Part shown: in pieces, positions 1 to 8,630 of the stretch
How the letters are laid out: each line of letters begins with the position of its first letter
How positions within the stretch are numbered: position 1 is the stretch's first letter
Assembly (NCBI GenBank): GCA_943330915.2
Contig: CALQJO020000030.1
Location: forward strand, 1 to 37,327
Source of the DNA: Rhodoferax sp. OV413
GTDB lineage: Bacteria > Pseudomonadota > Gammaproteobacteria > Pseudomonadales > Pseudohongiellaceae
Length of the DNA stretch: 37,327 nucleotides
Reading direction: 5' to 3'
Notes under the pieces: generated by a model
The model's database searches: none
The model's input: only the letters and a program-made list of their open reading frames with translations
What the model was told of the DNA's origin: nothing
Made by a program: the position numbers and the translations under genes

Positions 1-369
1 GCAGCGGTATGTCCTAGCCATATACCGCTGGTCGCCTACTACCGCGACGAAAAAGCGTTGATTCATGAGGAAGCGGACTGCGGCGAATCGTCCAGATGGC
101 AAGCTTTATTCGAGAAACACCAGCAACGTCAGGCTGACAATGTTGTTGCAGTGCAGCAACGCAAACTTGAAAAACTACAGCACAAACTGGTGTCAATTGC
201 CGAAGGAGAAAACCCCGGCAAAGAACCTGTGGTGGAATCTGGCAGCCCGGTCAGCCATAAATCTGCTGAGCTGATTAAAAGTGAAATCGAAGCGGCTGTG
301 GCCAGAACACGCGCCCGCAAAGCAGAGTTGCTTCAAAAAGCTGACATAAACAGGGATGGTAGCCAGTGA
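1..369 (+). CDS. rnfC: RnfC/RsxC electron transport subunit, C-terminal part (5' end outside window)
   Basis: The reading frame is open from base 1 and ends at TGA 367-369. It starts AAVCPSHIPLVAYYRDEKA, which matches the end of the second ferredoxin-type cluster region of RnfC (Cys-Pro-Ser followed by PLV and a Tyr-Arg segment). The rest is a charged tail of about 100 residues rich in Lys, Glu, Gln and Ala, likely coiled-coil. RnfC tails in this class vary in length, and this one is fairly short compared with the long Ala-rich tail of E. coli RsxC. RnfC is the cytoplasmic NADH- and FMN-binding subunit of the membrane Rnf complex, which exchanges electrons between NAD(H) and ferredoxin. The stop overlaps the GTG start of rnfD, so translation is probably coupled. 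Confidence 0.88.
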   Translation, partial: AAVCPSHIPLVAYYRDEKALIHEEADCGESSRWQALFEKHQQRQADNVVAVQQRKLEKLQHKLVSIAEGENPGKEPVVESGSPVSHKSAELIKSEIEAAVARTRARKAELLQKADINRDGSQ

Positions 370-1463
370 TCCGCAACGAGCACCGCATCAGCAGCCCGTT
401 CTTAAAACCCGCCAGCACGGTGACAGGCGTGATGGCGACAGTCTTGATGGCACTTATTCCGGCTGCGATGTGTTACACATGGTTCTTCGGGATTGGTTTT
501 CTGATCAATCTGGCAATTACCTCTGTTTTGGGCCTGCTAATTGAAGCCTTGGTAATGCGCGCTAGAGGCCGGCCGGTGTTTTTTTATATTGGTGATCTGA
601 GCATGCTGGTCACTGCGGTGTTGCTGAGTTTTGCCTTGCCGCCAGGCTCACCCTGGTGGCTTGCAGCGAGTGGCATTTTTATCGCGAGCGTTTTTGGGAA
701 ACATGTGTTTGGCGGTTTAGGTCACAATGTTTTTAATCCCGCCGCATTGGCATATGTGAGTTTGTTGGTGATGTTTCCTCTGCATATGACGGGTTGGTAT
801 TTGCCAGGCTCGGGCAGTTATGCTGAGGCGCCTATTGATCCGCTGAGCGCTTTTGGAATCTATACCAGCCTGCAACTGAGTTTTCCTTTTCTACGCGAGA
901 TGGCACTGACCCCGTTTGCGGTAGTACCTGATGGATTTGCAACCGCGACACCCCTGATCGAATACAAGTTCGCCGCACCAGCACGCATCCTGATGGCTCA
1001 GACCGAAGGGTTCTCCGTATGGGACCGTCAGGCTCGCACAGGCTGGGAAATGCTGGCCCTGAGTTTTGCTGCAGGAGGCCTGATACTGCTGTGGCAAAAA
1101 GTCATCAGCTGGCACATACCGATGACGGTTATTGCCACGGTGCTCGTGCTGTCGACGTTGTTTTATCAGCCCGGACAAGAAGCCATTGTTGGTTCGCCAT
1201 GGTTACATTTGTTCAGTACATCCACGATCATCGGCGCCTTTTTTATCGCCACGGATCCGGCCAGCTCGCCGTCCAGTGCAGCTGGCAAGCTGATTTATGG
1301 TGTGCTGATCGGCACGGTTATGTACACCATCAGAATATGGGGAAGTTATCTGGACTCGGTAGCTCTTTCCATACTGCTGGTGAATATGTGTAGCCCATTG
1401 ATTGACGAGTGGACTGTTCGTACCCCCCTGGGACGCTCACGCGTCGGGAAAAAATCGCCATGA
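366..1463 (+). CDS. rnfD: RnfD/RsxD, membrane FMN-binding subunit of Rnf complex
   Basis: This is a 365-residue polytopic membrane protein of the NqrB/RnfD family. The GTG start at 366 overlaps the rnfC stop (GTGA). The conserved early segment RARGRPVFFYIGDLS and the loop GGLGHNVFNPAALAY (about 116-130) are family hallmarks. The covalent-flavin site lies in DGFATATPL, with Thr195 at the place where RnfD carries FMN in phosphoester linkage. Only the outer residues of the usual Dxx(S/T)GAT pattern are kept (Asp189, Ala194, Thr195). The C-terminal part has the expected SPSSAAGKLIYG segment and further membrane helices. The gene overlaps the next gene by ATGA, and that gene is rnfE rather than rnfG. 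Confidence 0.93.
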   Translation: MIRNEHRISSPFLKPASTVTGVMATVLMALIPAAMCYTWFFGIGFLINLAITSVLGLLIEALVMRARGRPVFFYIGDLSMLVTAVLLSFALPPGSPWWLAASGIFIASVFGKHVFGGLGHNVFNPAALAYVSLLVMFPLHMTGWYLPGSGSYAEAPIDPLSAFGIYTSLQLSFPFLREMALTPFAVVPDGFATATPLIEYKFAAPARILMAQTEGFSVWDRQARTGWEMLALSFAAGGLILLWQKVISWHIPMTVIATVLVLSTLFYQPGQEAIVGSPWLHLFSTSTIIGAFFIATDPASSPSSAAGKLIYGVLIGTVMYTIRIWGSYLDSVALSILLVNMCSPLIDEWTVRTPLGRSRVGKKSP

Positions 1464-2170
1464 AACCGCTAACGCATTTGTTTAACAGCAGCGGCAGTGT
1501 TTCTTCGCTGGTGGTGTTATCGCTGGCATCGTTGATTGCAGCGAGCAGCAGTAGCGGTCTGGCCTTGTTGATAGGCTTGAGCAGCTGGGTTGTGCTGTTG
1601 ATTTGCACGGCAGTGTTGTGCCTGCTGGCGCCTATGCTGCGAAAAGAGCCTCTGTTATTGGATGCCGGATCAGCCTTTACGCTGAGTATTGTGGCGGCTT
1701 TGCTGGCCACTGTTGTGACAATACTGAGTGTGACTCTGCAGTTGTTGCGCTACGAAGCCACCGTATTTGCGGGGTTATGGTTGCCGTTGATCGCTTCAAA
1801 TGCATTGATTTATATGCACCTGCTTGGCACATGGGAGCAGGCTAATGCAGCAGCCATAAAAGTTGCTCTGTGGCGAGGAGCCTTGTTTTGCTCTGTCCTG
1901 TTGGGGTTGGCGGTGATGCGCGAATTGTTGGGTACCGGCGTGGTCTTGAGTAATCTGCATCTGTTAAATCCGGCATGGTCAGAGTCAGGTTTTGTCATTA
2001 TCACTGACTATCCGCGACTGAAATTGTTTGCCATGTCCAGCGGAGGTCTACTCGTGACTGCAATGATGCTCGCCTTGATTAACTGGATTAAAAGTCAGCA
2101 GGCACCTGTATCTGATCGGCGCACACCCGCAGAGGACAAACGCGTGAGGGTAACCGGGAGAATCCGATGA
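1460..2170 (+). CDS. rnfE: Divergent RnfE/RsxE membrane subunit lacking the cluster cysteines
   Basis: This 236-residue hydrophobic protein has about six membrane helices. ATG 1460 is chosen because it overlaps the rnfD stop as ATGA; the frame is open further upstream but only inside rnfD. RnfE-family landmarks can be followed: LVVLSLASLIAAS (family LxGLCPLLA), GLWLPLIASNALIY (family GIFIPLIVTNC), MRELLGTG (family REIIGNG or RELLGTG), and a final helix like the family's last one. At both sites where RnfE has a cysteine that helps hold the shared RnfA/RnfE [2Fe-2S] cluster, this protein has alanine: Ala23 (GCA 1526-1528) and Ala115 (GCA 1802-1804). The family GRAEAFA segment after the second site is also lost. 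A deviant RnfE is more likely than another family, given position, length and the aligned landmarks. Confidence 0.8.
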   Translation: MKPLTHLFNSSGSVSSLVVLSLASLIAASSSSGLALLIGLSSWVVLLICTAVLCLLAPMLRKEPLLLDAGSAFTLSIVAALLATVVTILSVTLQLLRYEATVFAGLWLPLIASNALIYMHLLGTWEQANAAAIKVALWRGALFCSVLLGLAVMRELLGTGVVLSNLHLLNPAWSESGFVIITDYPRLKLFAMSSGGLLVTAMMLALINWIKSQQAPVSDRRTPAEDKRVRVTGRIR

Positions 2171-2802
2171 ATCGTGAAAAACGCACAGCCATCTTTACCC
2201 GGTTACGCGCTGAAAATCCTGACCCAACAACGGAGCTTGAGTTCAAAACTACGTTTGAGTTGTTAATCGCCGTTATTCTGTCTGCCCAGGCGACCGATGT
2301 CAGCGTGAACAAAGCGACCCAAGTGCTGTATCAGGTGGCGAACACACCCGAGGCGATACTTGCCTTGGGTGTTGATGGTTTAAAGCCATTTATCAAGACA
2401 ATCGGGTTGTTTAACACCAAAGCTGAAAATGTCATCAAGACCTGCAAAGCCCTGGTCGACAAGCATGAGTCGGTTGTACCGGCTACCCGGGAAGCGCTGG
2501 AAGCCCTGCCAGGCGTTGGACGAAAAACCGCTAACGTGGTGCTTAACACTGCGTTCAGGCAACCGGCAATGGCGGTTGACACACATATCTTCCGCGTCTC
2601 AAACCGCACAGGTATTGCGCAAGGTAAAAATGTGCTTGACGTCGAAAAGCGATTGCTGAGGCTGGTACCGTCTGAGTTTCTGCTGGACGCGCACCATTGG
2701 CTGATATTACATGGCCGTTATGTTTGTACCGCCAGAAAGCCTCGCTGCGGCGCGTGTACAATTTATGATTTATGCGACTTCAAGCAGAAAACTGAGGAGT
2801 AG
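2167..2802 (+). CDS. nth: Endonuclease III, DNA glycosylase/AP lyase
   Basis: This 211-residue protein removes oxidised pyrimidines from DNA and cleaves the abasic site by beta-elimination in base excision repair. The helix-hairpin-helix LPGVGRKTANVVLN carries the catalytic Lys, and VDTHIFRVSNR carries the catalytic Asp. Four cysteines at 187, 194, 197 and 203 (C-x6-C-x2-C-x5-C) bind the [4Fe-4S] cluster at the same numbering as E. coli Nth. The start at 2167 overlaps the rnfE stop (ATGA). The rnf-nth linkage is widely conserved in gammaproteobacteria, which supports the assignment of the upstream genes. No unusual features were seen. Confidence 0.97.
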   Translation: MNREKRTAIFTRLRAENPDPTTELEFKTTFELLIAVILSAQATDVSVNKATQVLYQVANTPEAILALGVDGLKPFIKTIGLFNTKAENVIKTCKALVDKHESVVPATREALEALPGVGRKTANVVLNTAFRQPAMAVDTHIFRVSNRTGIAQGKNVLDVEKRLLRLVPSEFLLDAHHWLILHGRYVCTARKPRCGACTIYDLCDFKQKTEE

Positions 2803-2806
2803 TCTG

Positions 2807-3646
2807 ATGCGCGTCAGCGTTATAGTGTCCACCTACAACTCCCCTGCATGGCTGGAGAAAGTACTGATCGGGTATATGTGCCAATCGACACAGGACTTTG
2901 AAATGATCATTGCGGATGATGGGTCTCGCGAAGAAACCGCCCGCTTGATCAGTGACTTGCAACAGCGCGCGGCGTTTCCGATAAAGCATGTCTGGCAACG
3001 AGATGATGGGTTTCGTAAATGCCGGATTCTGAACAAGGCAATTCTGCATGCTACAACGCCCTACATTGTTTTTACGGATGGCGACTGCATACCCAGAACC
3101 GATTTTGTCGCGACTCATGTCAATCGCGCCGAGCCCGGTTTTTATTTGTCAGGCAGCTATTTCAAATTGCCGATGAGCACCAGTACAGCCATTACTGAGG
3201 ATGATATAAAAAGCGCACGCTGTTTTGATAAACGCTGGTTATACGCGCACGGCTTGCCCCGTTCTCGCAAAACCCTGAAGATTTCAGCCAGTCCATTCTG
3301 GGCTCCCGTGTTGAATAAAATCACGCCGACCCGCTGTAATCTGAAAGGGTCCAACGCGTCAGCCTGGCGAGCAGATATCATGCGGGTCAATGGATTTGAT
3401 GAACGTATGCCCTGGGGCGGCGAGGACCGTGAGTTTGGCGTACGCTTGATCAATGCAGGCATCAAACCACGCCATGTTCGTTACGATGCCATTTGTATTC
3501 ATCTGGATCATGCCCGTGGATATGTTGATCCAGAGCGGGTCAAGGCCAACAAAGCGTTACGGCAGCTTAATGAAAAAAATCGGGTAACTCAGACGCAGCA
3601 CGGTATCAACCAGTTAGTCGACAGCGGTTATCTTGCGCAGCTTTAG
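2807..3646 (+). CDS. GT2-family glycosyltransferase with galactosyltransferase-like C-terminal domain
   Basis: This is a 279-residue GT-A-fold enzyme. The N-terminus MRVSVIVSTYNSPAWLEKVL and IIADDGS (about 34-40) form the nucleotide-sugar binding part, and FTDGDCIPR (Asp91-x-Asp93) is the metal-binding DxD motif. Near residues 200-212, MPWGGEDREFGVRL resembles the C-terminal acceptor domain of the glyco_transf_7 type. ATG 2807 is chosen over the longer frame because GAGGAG at 2794-2799 sits 7 bases upstream and nth ends at 2802. The likely job is adding a sugar to a surface glycan such as LPS or capsule, but donor and acceptor cannot be told. It overlaps the opposing gene by 33 bp at its 3' end. 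Confidence 0.85.
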   Translation: MRVSVIVSTYNSPAWLEKVLIGYMCQSTQDFEMIIADDGSREETARLISDLQQRAAFPIKHVWQRDDGFRKCRILNKAILHATTPYIVFTDGDCIPRTDFVATHVNRAEPGFYLSGSYFKLPMSTSTAITEDDIKSARCFDKRWLYAHGLPRSRKTLKISASPFWAPVLNKITPTRCNLKGSNASAWRADIMRVNGFDERMPWGGEDREFGVRLINAGIKPRHVRYDAICIHLDHARGYVDPERVKANKALRQLNEKNRVTQTQHGINQLVDSGYLAQL

Positions 3647-4537
3647 TTCCAGACTGTTCAACCACTTCAGCCATCGACTGCCCTGCAGCGGATGATAAAC
3701 CCAAGGGATTTTTACATTCAGCCGGCCGGCTACGTCCTCGCAAATCTGCAGGTAAATTTCCGCGTAAGGCTCCTCATCCGGTGAACGCGACAGGAAATCC
3801 TGTTCGGCTTGACCCTGCATTATCTGAAGAGGGTACAAACCACAATGATGCTTTTTCTCGCCAAGACGCAATGCCAACGTGCGTCGCTTCCCGCGCCAGG
3901 TCGGTGCGGCCGGCAGCCATGCCACAAAAGGGTTCTGCCAATAAGCCATCGGCTTAAACAAGTGCTTGGCCCGCTGTTCGTTCAGTGACTCACGGCCGCA
4001 AAATTGCCAGTTACTGGTTCTGAGCCTGCCCACGCTTGCAATAAAGATGTCGGAATACCAGGAGCCTACGCTGCTGCCCGGCCTTATGTTGTAGTAAACC
4101 TGCTCCGGTTCATGATAATCAATGTTATTGCGACGACGCTCGCTGCCTTTCATAAACGCATGGTGCACAAAACCTCGTTGTGCGCTCCCAGTGAACCACT
4201 GTTCCAGCGCGCTGGCCTCAGCGGTGGTGAAAGTGCGTATCAGTTGCATGTCATCCTGCACGGTACAGATCAGATCTTCATCGCTGAGTGTGTCCAGCGC
4301 CAATTGCAGATTCCCGTATAGTCCGCCATGTTTGCTGTGAGACTTGCCGTCGGGCTTGGGTGGTTGTATCACTCTGCAATGACTTTTTGCCTCGGCCAAC
4401 AGGTTGATGGTAGCCGGGTCGGTACTATTGTCATCGATGATTAGGACTGGAAAATCAGGAGCACAGCGTTTGAGGCTGGCAAGGCAATTCGCCAGAAAAT
4501 CGCCACGATTAAAAGAGAAGACTACAAAATGCAGCAT
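3614..4537 (-). CDS. Putative glycosyltransferase, GT2-like
   Basis: This 307-residue protein begins MLHFVVFSFNRGDFLANCL, followed by VLIIDDNSTD (about 31-40), the classic GT-A nucleotide-sugar segment. QDDMQ at 94-98 fits the DxD metal site. The frame is open 26 codons further upstream, but the GT fold begins at this Met, so 4537 is preferred. The C-terminal half (EPEQVYYNIRPGSSVGSWYS and on) matches no domain I can name. The gene lies about 100 bp downstream of argG on the same strand and may be read from the argG promoter. The last 33 bp overlap the end of the opposing glycosyltransferase. Acceptor and product are unknown. Confidence 0.72.
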   Translation of the reverse strand: MLHFVVFSFNRGDFLANCLASLKRCAPDFPVLIIDDNSTDPATINLLAEAKSHCRVIQPPKPDGKSHSKHGGLYGNLQLALDTLSDEDLICTVQDDMQLIRTFTTAEASALEQWFTGSAQRGFVHHAFMKGSERRRNNIDYHEPEQVYYNIRPGSSVGSWYSDIFIASVGRLRTSNWQFCGRESLNEQRAKHLFKPMAYWQNPFVAWLPAAPTWRGKRRTLALRLGEKKHHCGLYPLQIMQGQAEQDFLSRSPDEEPYAEIYLQICEDVAGRLNVKIPWVYHPLQGSRWLKWLNSLELKLRKITAVD

Positions 4538-4638
4538 CGCATCAGTCACTGCGCAGATTAGCGCCGGTTGGGTAGAGATAACAACGGTGTGGGCCATCAC
4601 TGATTGGCTCAGCAATGGCCCGGGTCAAAACTTCAGGC

Positions 4639-5853
4639 TCAGATTTTTCGTCCTTTACCTGCAGCGATGCGCAGGCGCAAGGCATTCAGTTTGATAAACC
4701 CGCCTGCGTCTGCCTGATTGTACGCACCAGCATCATCTTCGAAAGTGGCAATTTTGACATCAAACAGCGAGTCAGCCGATTCTCTGCCAACAACAGCCAC
4801 ATTACCTTTGTACAATTTCAGTCTTACGGTGCCATTAACGTACTGCTGAGAGTAGTCAATCAGCGCCTGCAAGGCTTTCCTTTCAGGAGAGAACCAGTAT
4901 CCGTTATAGACCAATGAGGCATACTTGGGCATCAGTTCATCTTTGAGGTGGGCGAGTTCTCTGTCCAGCGTCAGCGACTCAATTGCACGGTGCGCTTTTT
5001 GCATAATGGTGCCACCGGGGGTTTCATAACAGCCACGTGACTTCATGCCCACATAGCGATTTTCAACGATGTCCGCACGGCCAATGCCGTTTTCTCCGCC
5101 GACCTTGTTCAAATGAGCCAGTACGGTCGCAGGCGACATCGGCTGACCATCAATGGCTACGATGTCGCCATTCTGGTAACTCAGTTCAATGTAGGTGGCT
5201 TTATCAGGCGCGTTCTCGGGGGATACAGACCATAACCACATGTCGTCTTCAGGTTCTGCCCCTGGGTTCTCCAGATGATCGCCTTCGTAGGAAATATGCA
5301 GCAGGTTTGCATCCATAGAGTATGGTGACTTCTGACCGCGCTTCTTCTCGACTGGTATGTTATGAGCTTCACAGTAGGCCATAAGTTTGTCACGGGAAGT
5401 CAGATCCCATTCCCGCCAGGGTGCGATTACCCGGATGCCCGGTTTCAGAGCATATGCGCCGAGCTCAAACCGCACCTGATCGTTGCCTTTGCCAGTTGCG
5501 CCGTGGGAAATAGCATCTGCGCCGGTTTCATTGGCAATTTCGACCAGGCGTTTGGCGATCAGTGGTCTCGCGATAGACGTGCCCAGCAGATACTCCCCTT
5601 CATAAAGCGCGTTGGCACGAAACATGGGGTAGACAAAGTCACGGACAAACTCTTCGCGCAGATCTTCGATATAGATCTGTTTGATGCCCATCGCCTGCGC
5701 TTTTGCCCGCGCCGGCTCCAACTCCTCACCCTGGCCAAGATCTGCGGTGAATGTAATAACCTCGCAATGGTAGGTTTCCATCAGCCATTTTGCGATGACC
5801 GAGGTATCGAGGCCGCCGGAATAAGCCAATACGACTTTTTTAATGCCAGACAT
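4639..5853 (-). CDS. argG: Argininosuccinate synthase
   Basis: This 404-residue enzyme makes argininosuccinate from citrulline and aspartate with ATP cleavage to AMP and PPi, the penultimate step of arginine synthesis. The N-terminus [20 protein letters not shown] carries the ATP-pyrophosphatase P-loop SGGLDTS (12-18). The stretch [17 protein letters not shown] (from about residue 114) is a family signature for substrate binding. Length is normal for the short bacterial class (about 400). AGGAG 6-10 bases upstream supports the start. argF, which makes its citrulline substrate, is about 2.8 kb away on the other strand, so the two are linked but not in one operon. Confidence 0.98.
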   Translation of the reverse strand: MSGIKKVVLAYSGGLDTSVIAKWLMETYHCEVITFTADLGQGEELEPARAKAQAMGIKQIYIEDLREEFVRDFVYPMFRANALYEGEYLLGTSIARPLIAKRLVEIANETGADAISHGATGKGNDQVRFELGAYALKPGIRVIAPWREWDLTSRDKLMAYCEAHNIPVEKKRGQKSPYSMDANLLHISYEGDHLENPGAEPEDDMWLWSVSPENAPDKATYIELSYQNGDIVAIDGQPMSPATVLAHLNKVGGENGIGRADIVENRYVGMKSRGCYETPGGTIMQKAHRAIESLTLDRELAHLKDELMPKYASLVYNGYWFSPERKALQALIDYSQQYVNGTVRLKLYKGNVAVVGRESADSLFDVKIATFEDDAGAYNQADAGGFIKLNALRLRIAAGKGRKI

Positions 5854-6336
5854 GCTGAGCTCCTGATGAATAAAGCAGAATTCTATAGTTTGGAGGGAAA
5901 CTCGGATCCCCGGTCCTTGGGGAGCAGCATTAACAATGACTGGCTGTCACCCCGATTCAAGCGGGCATTGTAACCTTAACAAGTCAGGTTTTCGACCATG
6001 TCAGTTAGGAAGTAATCGGATGGTCACCCGCAGATTGCATCATCCAGATCGCGTTTACCTCGACATCATTACGGTGCCGATGTCAGGTTAATGAGCGGAC
6101 GCTGCTCGACGCTTAGGTGTTGGCATTTTCCAACATGAAGCGCGTTAAAAAGAAAGATAAGGTACACTTACGCCGCGTTTTCATGCTGGAGAAATTGTTC
6201 CTAGTGCTCAAGGTAAGACCTGGGCATTACAGTCAGCCAGAAATATGCAGACCGCGCTGCGAACGGTAGCACTCTGCTCTGTTGTTTTGATCGGCAGGTC
6301 GCGTAAAACTCTAAAACCTTCAGGTATTCTTTAGAC
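5854..6336. other. Divergent intergenic region between argG and pyrC, no gene supported
   Basis: This 483-bp region must hold the promoters of argG (leftward) and pyrC (rightward). I see no convincing ARG box: the closest stretch, near 5865-5885, has TGAAT-like and AATTC-like halves at the wrong spacing. A short C4/G4 hairpin (5907-5923) lies in what would be the argG leader. A 44-codon basic frame starts at ATG 6135 but has no ribosome site. No tRNA-like or repeat structure was seen. Confidence 0.5.
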
Positions 6337-7398
6337 ATGAATGAATTAACTATCATCCGGCCAGATGACTGGCACCTTCACCTGCGTGACGGCGATGTAC
6401 TTTCTAACCTGGTTGGTCACACCGCTCAGCGGTTTCACCGGGCTATTGTCATGCCGAATCTCAAGCCCCCGGTTAGTTCTGCCATCGCTGCCGAAGCTTA
6501 TTATCAGCGAATTGTCGCGGCGACCCCCTCCGGTATGAATTTTAAACCACTGATGACTTTATATCTGACCGATCAGCTGAAACCTGAGGAGATTTCTCGG
6601 GCTAAAGACAGAGGTTTGGTGGTTGCCGTTAAATACTATCCAGCAGGTGCAACAACCAATTCTGAAAGCGGTGTGACGGCGATCAACAAGGTTTATCCTG
6701 TTCTGGAGAGATTGGCCGAGTTGGGGATGCCTTTGTTGGTGCACGGAGAGGTAACCGATGCACATGTAGACATTTTTGATCGCGAAAAGGCCTTTATTGA
6801 TTCGTTGCTCGAGCCGTTAACCCAGAGATTCCCGACCTTAAAAGTGGTGATGGAGCACATCACCACTGCCGATGCCGTATCCTTTGTCAAAGGCGCTGGT
6901 GAACGGCTGGCTGCGACAATCACTCCTCAACACCTGATGTATAACCGCAATCATCTGTTAGTGGGCGGTGTCAGGCCACATCTGTATTGTCTTCCTGTGT
7001 TAAAAAGAAGTATCCATCAACAGGCCTTGCTGGATGTTGCAACCAGTGCACATTCGCGCTTTTTCCTGGGAACGGATTCCGCTCCACATGCAAGGCCAAC
7101 CAAGGAAACAGCTTGTGGCTGTGCTGGTTGTTACAGCGCTCATGCGGCAATCGAGTTGTACGCTGAAATATTTGATCAGGCCGGGGCGCTGGATAAGCTC
7201 GAAGCATTTGCTTCCTTTTTTGGGCCTGACTTTTACAAATTACCCCGCAACACCGATACCATCACACTGATACGTGATGCCTGGACAGTCCCCGCCACGT
7301 ATCCGTTTGGAGACAGCACTCTGGTTCCACTGAAAGCTGGGGAAAGTATTCAGTGGCGGCTCAAACATCTTCTTCCGGAGCAACCTGCCAATGCATGA
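6337..7398 (+). CDS. pyrC: Dihydroorotase, class II (PyrC type)
   Basis: This 353-residue zinc enzyme cyclises carbamoyl-aspartate to dihydroorotate in pyrimidine synthesis. [13 protein letters not shown] has the metal ligands His13 and His15. [12 protein letters not shown] has Lys99, the site of the carbamylated bridging lysine. His136 (LLVHGE) and His174 (MEHITT) are further ligands, and Asp247 in LGTDSAPH is the catalytic Asp. Length fits the E. coli type (about 348). It is the active short class II enzyme, not the inactive PyrC' partner of some ATCases. It overlaps rnt by 8 bp, so the two are probably cotranscribed. pyrB is 16 kb downstream. Confidence 0.97.
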   Translation: MNELTIIRPDDWHLHLRDGDVLSNLVGHTAQRFHRAIVMPNLKPPVSSAIAAEAYYQRIVAATPSGMNFKPLMTLYLTDQLKPEEISRAKDRGLVVAVKYYPAGATTNSESGVTAINKVYPVLERLAELGMPLLVHGEVTDAHVDIFDREKAFIDSLLEPLTQRFPTLKVVMEHITTADAVSFVKGAGERLAATITPQHLMYNRNHLLVGGVRPHLYCLPVLKRSIHQQALLDVATSAHSRFFLGTDSAPHARPTKETACGCAGCYSAHAAIELYAEIFDQAGALDKLEAFASFFGPDFYKLPRNTDTITLIRDAWTVPATYPFGDSTLVPLKAGESIQWRLKHLLPEQPANA

Positions 7399-8035
7399 TT
7401 ATGATGACCTGGACGGCGCTGACACATTGATGTCAGCACGTTTTCGTGGCTACCTGCCAGTGGTGGTAGATATTGAGTGTGGCGGCTTCAATGCCAAAAC
7501 GGATGCTATTCTGGAGATATCAGCCGTCATTCTTGGCATGAGCGAAAAGTCTGTTCTGCAGATCGAGCAGACTTACTTTCACCGGGTGATACCGTTTGAA
7601 GGTTCGAACATAGAGGAAGCAGCGCTCAAGTTCACCGGGATAGATCCTTGGCATCCGCTACGTATCGCACGCTCGGAAAAAGACGTTTTTAATGATCTAT
7701 TTAAAGCAATCCGTACATCGATGAAATCCAATGGCTGCAAACGAGCGATTCTGGTTGCTCATAACGCACACTTTGACCACGGTTTTATCAATGCTGCTGC
7801 AGCGCGACATGATCTTAAGCGCAACCCATTCCATCCGTTTTCCAGTTTTGATACCGCGACACTGAGTGGTCTGGCTTATGGACAAACAGTGCTTGCCCGT
7901 GCCTGTGAGGCAGCTGGAATCAGTTTTGATAACAAGGAAGCTCATTCAGCCAAGTATGATGCAGAAAAAACAGCTCAATTGTTCTGCAAGATAGTTAATC
8001 GCTGGCAATCGATGGGAGGGTGGCCACTGTCGTGA
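7391..8035 (+). CDS. rnt: Ribonuclease T
   Basis: This 214-residue 3'-5' exoribonuclease of the DEDDh superfamily trims the CCA end of tRNA and the 3' ends of other stable RNAs. The catalytic residues are visible: Asp27 and Glu29 in VDIECGGFN (E. coli has DVETAGFN), Asp129 in [12 protein letters not shown], and His185 with Asp190 in [13 protein letters not shown] 7391 lies within the end of pyrC (8-bp overlap), which suggests coupled translation. Other in-frame starts exist a few codons on, such as the Met in LMSARFRG, so the exact N-terminus is not certain. The gene converges with grxD across a 21-bp gap. Confidence 0.95.
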   Translation: MHDYDDLDGADTLMSARFRGYLPVVVDIECGGFNAKTDAILEISAVILGMSEKSVLQIEQTYFHRVIPFEGSNIEEAALKFTGIDPWHPLRIARSEKDVFNDLFKAIRTSMKSNGCKRAILVAHNAHFDHGFINAAAARHDLKRNPFHPFSSFDTATLSGLAYGQTVLARACEAAGISFDNKEAHSAKYDAEKTAQLFCKIVNRWQSMGGWPLS

Positions 8036-8056
8036 CCATCCCTTAAATCGCAAGTA

Positions 8057-8371
8057 TCAACTGGCGACGGTGTCTACCAAGGTCTGGAGTTCACCTTTTG
8101 AATGCATCTCGGTGACGATGTCGCACCCGCCTACCAGTTCCCCATTAACATAGAGCTGCGGGAATGTTGGCCAATTGGCTATTTTCGGCAAAGTGGCCCG
8201 AATTTCCGGGTTGGCCAGAATATCAACGTAAGCAAAACGTTTGCCGCATGCCATCAGGCACTGTACGGTCTGGGCAGAGAATCCGCATTGCGGTTGATCT
8301 GGAGACCCTTTCATATATAGAAGAATGCTATTGGCACTGATTTGATCGCGGATGGTTTGTTCAATACTCAT
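8057..8371 (-). CDS. grxD: Monothiol glutaredoxin (Grx4 type)
   Basis: This 104-residue CGFS glutaredoxin carries a single active-site cysteine, Cys29, in the motif QCGFS. Proteins of this family bind a glutathione-ligated [2Fe-2S] cluster as dimers and pass it on, together with BolA partners, in iron-sulfur biogenesis. WPTFPQLYVNGELVGGCDI shows the cis-Pro and the GG-x-D glutathione-binding elements. The length is typical. Neighbourhood with rnt is common in gammaproteobacteria. It is transcribed against rnt, and its promoter should lie in 8372-8630, shared with argF. Confidence 0.97.
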   Translation of the reverse strand: MSIEQTIRDQISANSILLYMKGSPDQPQCGFSAQTVQCLMACGKRFAYVDILANPEIRATLPKIANWPTFPQLYVNGELVGGCDIVTEMHSKGELQTLVDTVAS

Positions 8372-8630
8372 GGTTAGGCTGCACCTGCGTGACGTGATCG
8401 GAGAGCCGGCATTCTACATGAATTCAACAGAATCGCCGATAATTGCCGCCGTGATGACTCTTAATATAAGATACCAAACTGATTTGCGAAAACTTGACGA
8501 ATGTCATTGCATCTGAGCTTGGCGTAATCAGCAAGATCATGCCAGATTTAACTGAGTGCTGACCTCAGTATCAGCTTGAAACCCGGCAAAACCTGCCAGG
8601 CAAACGCACCCCCTGGAACCTTGTACCAAC

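Noticed and set aside
5862-5890. ARG box before argG
   Set aside because: TGAAT- and AATTC-like halves are present, but the spacing does not fit the 18-bp ArgR operator.
5362-5973. 203-codon open frame antisense to argG
   Set aside because: It lies almost wholly inside the well-supported argG gene and has no recognisable domain. Shadow frame.
6135-6269. 44-codon frame coding a basic peptide in the argG-pyrC gap
   Set aside because: No ribosome site, no known motif, and it starts right after a small 5-bp hairpin. It fits chance in a 483-bp gap; left unannotated.
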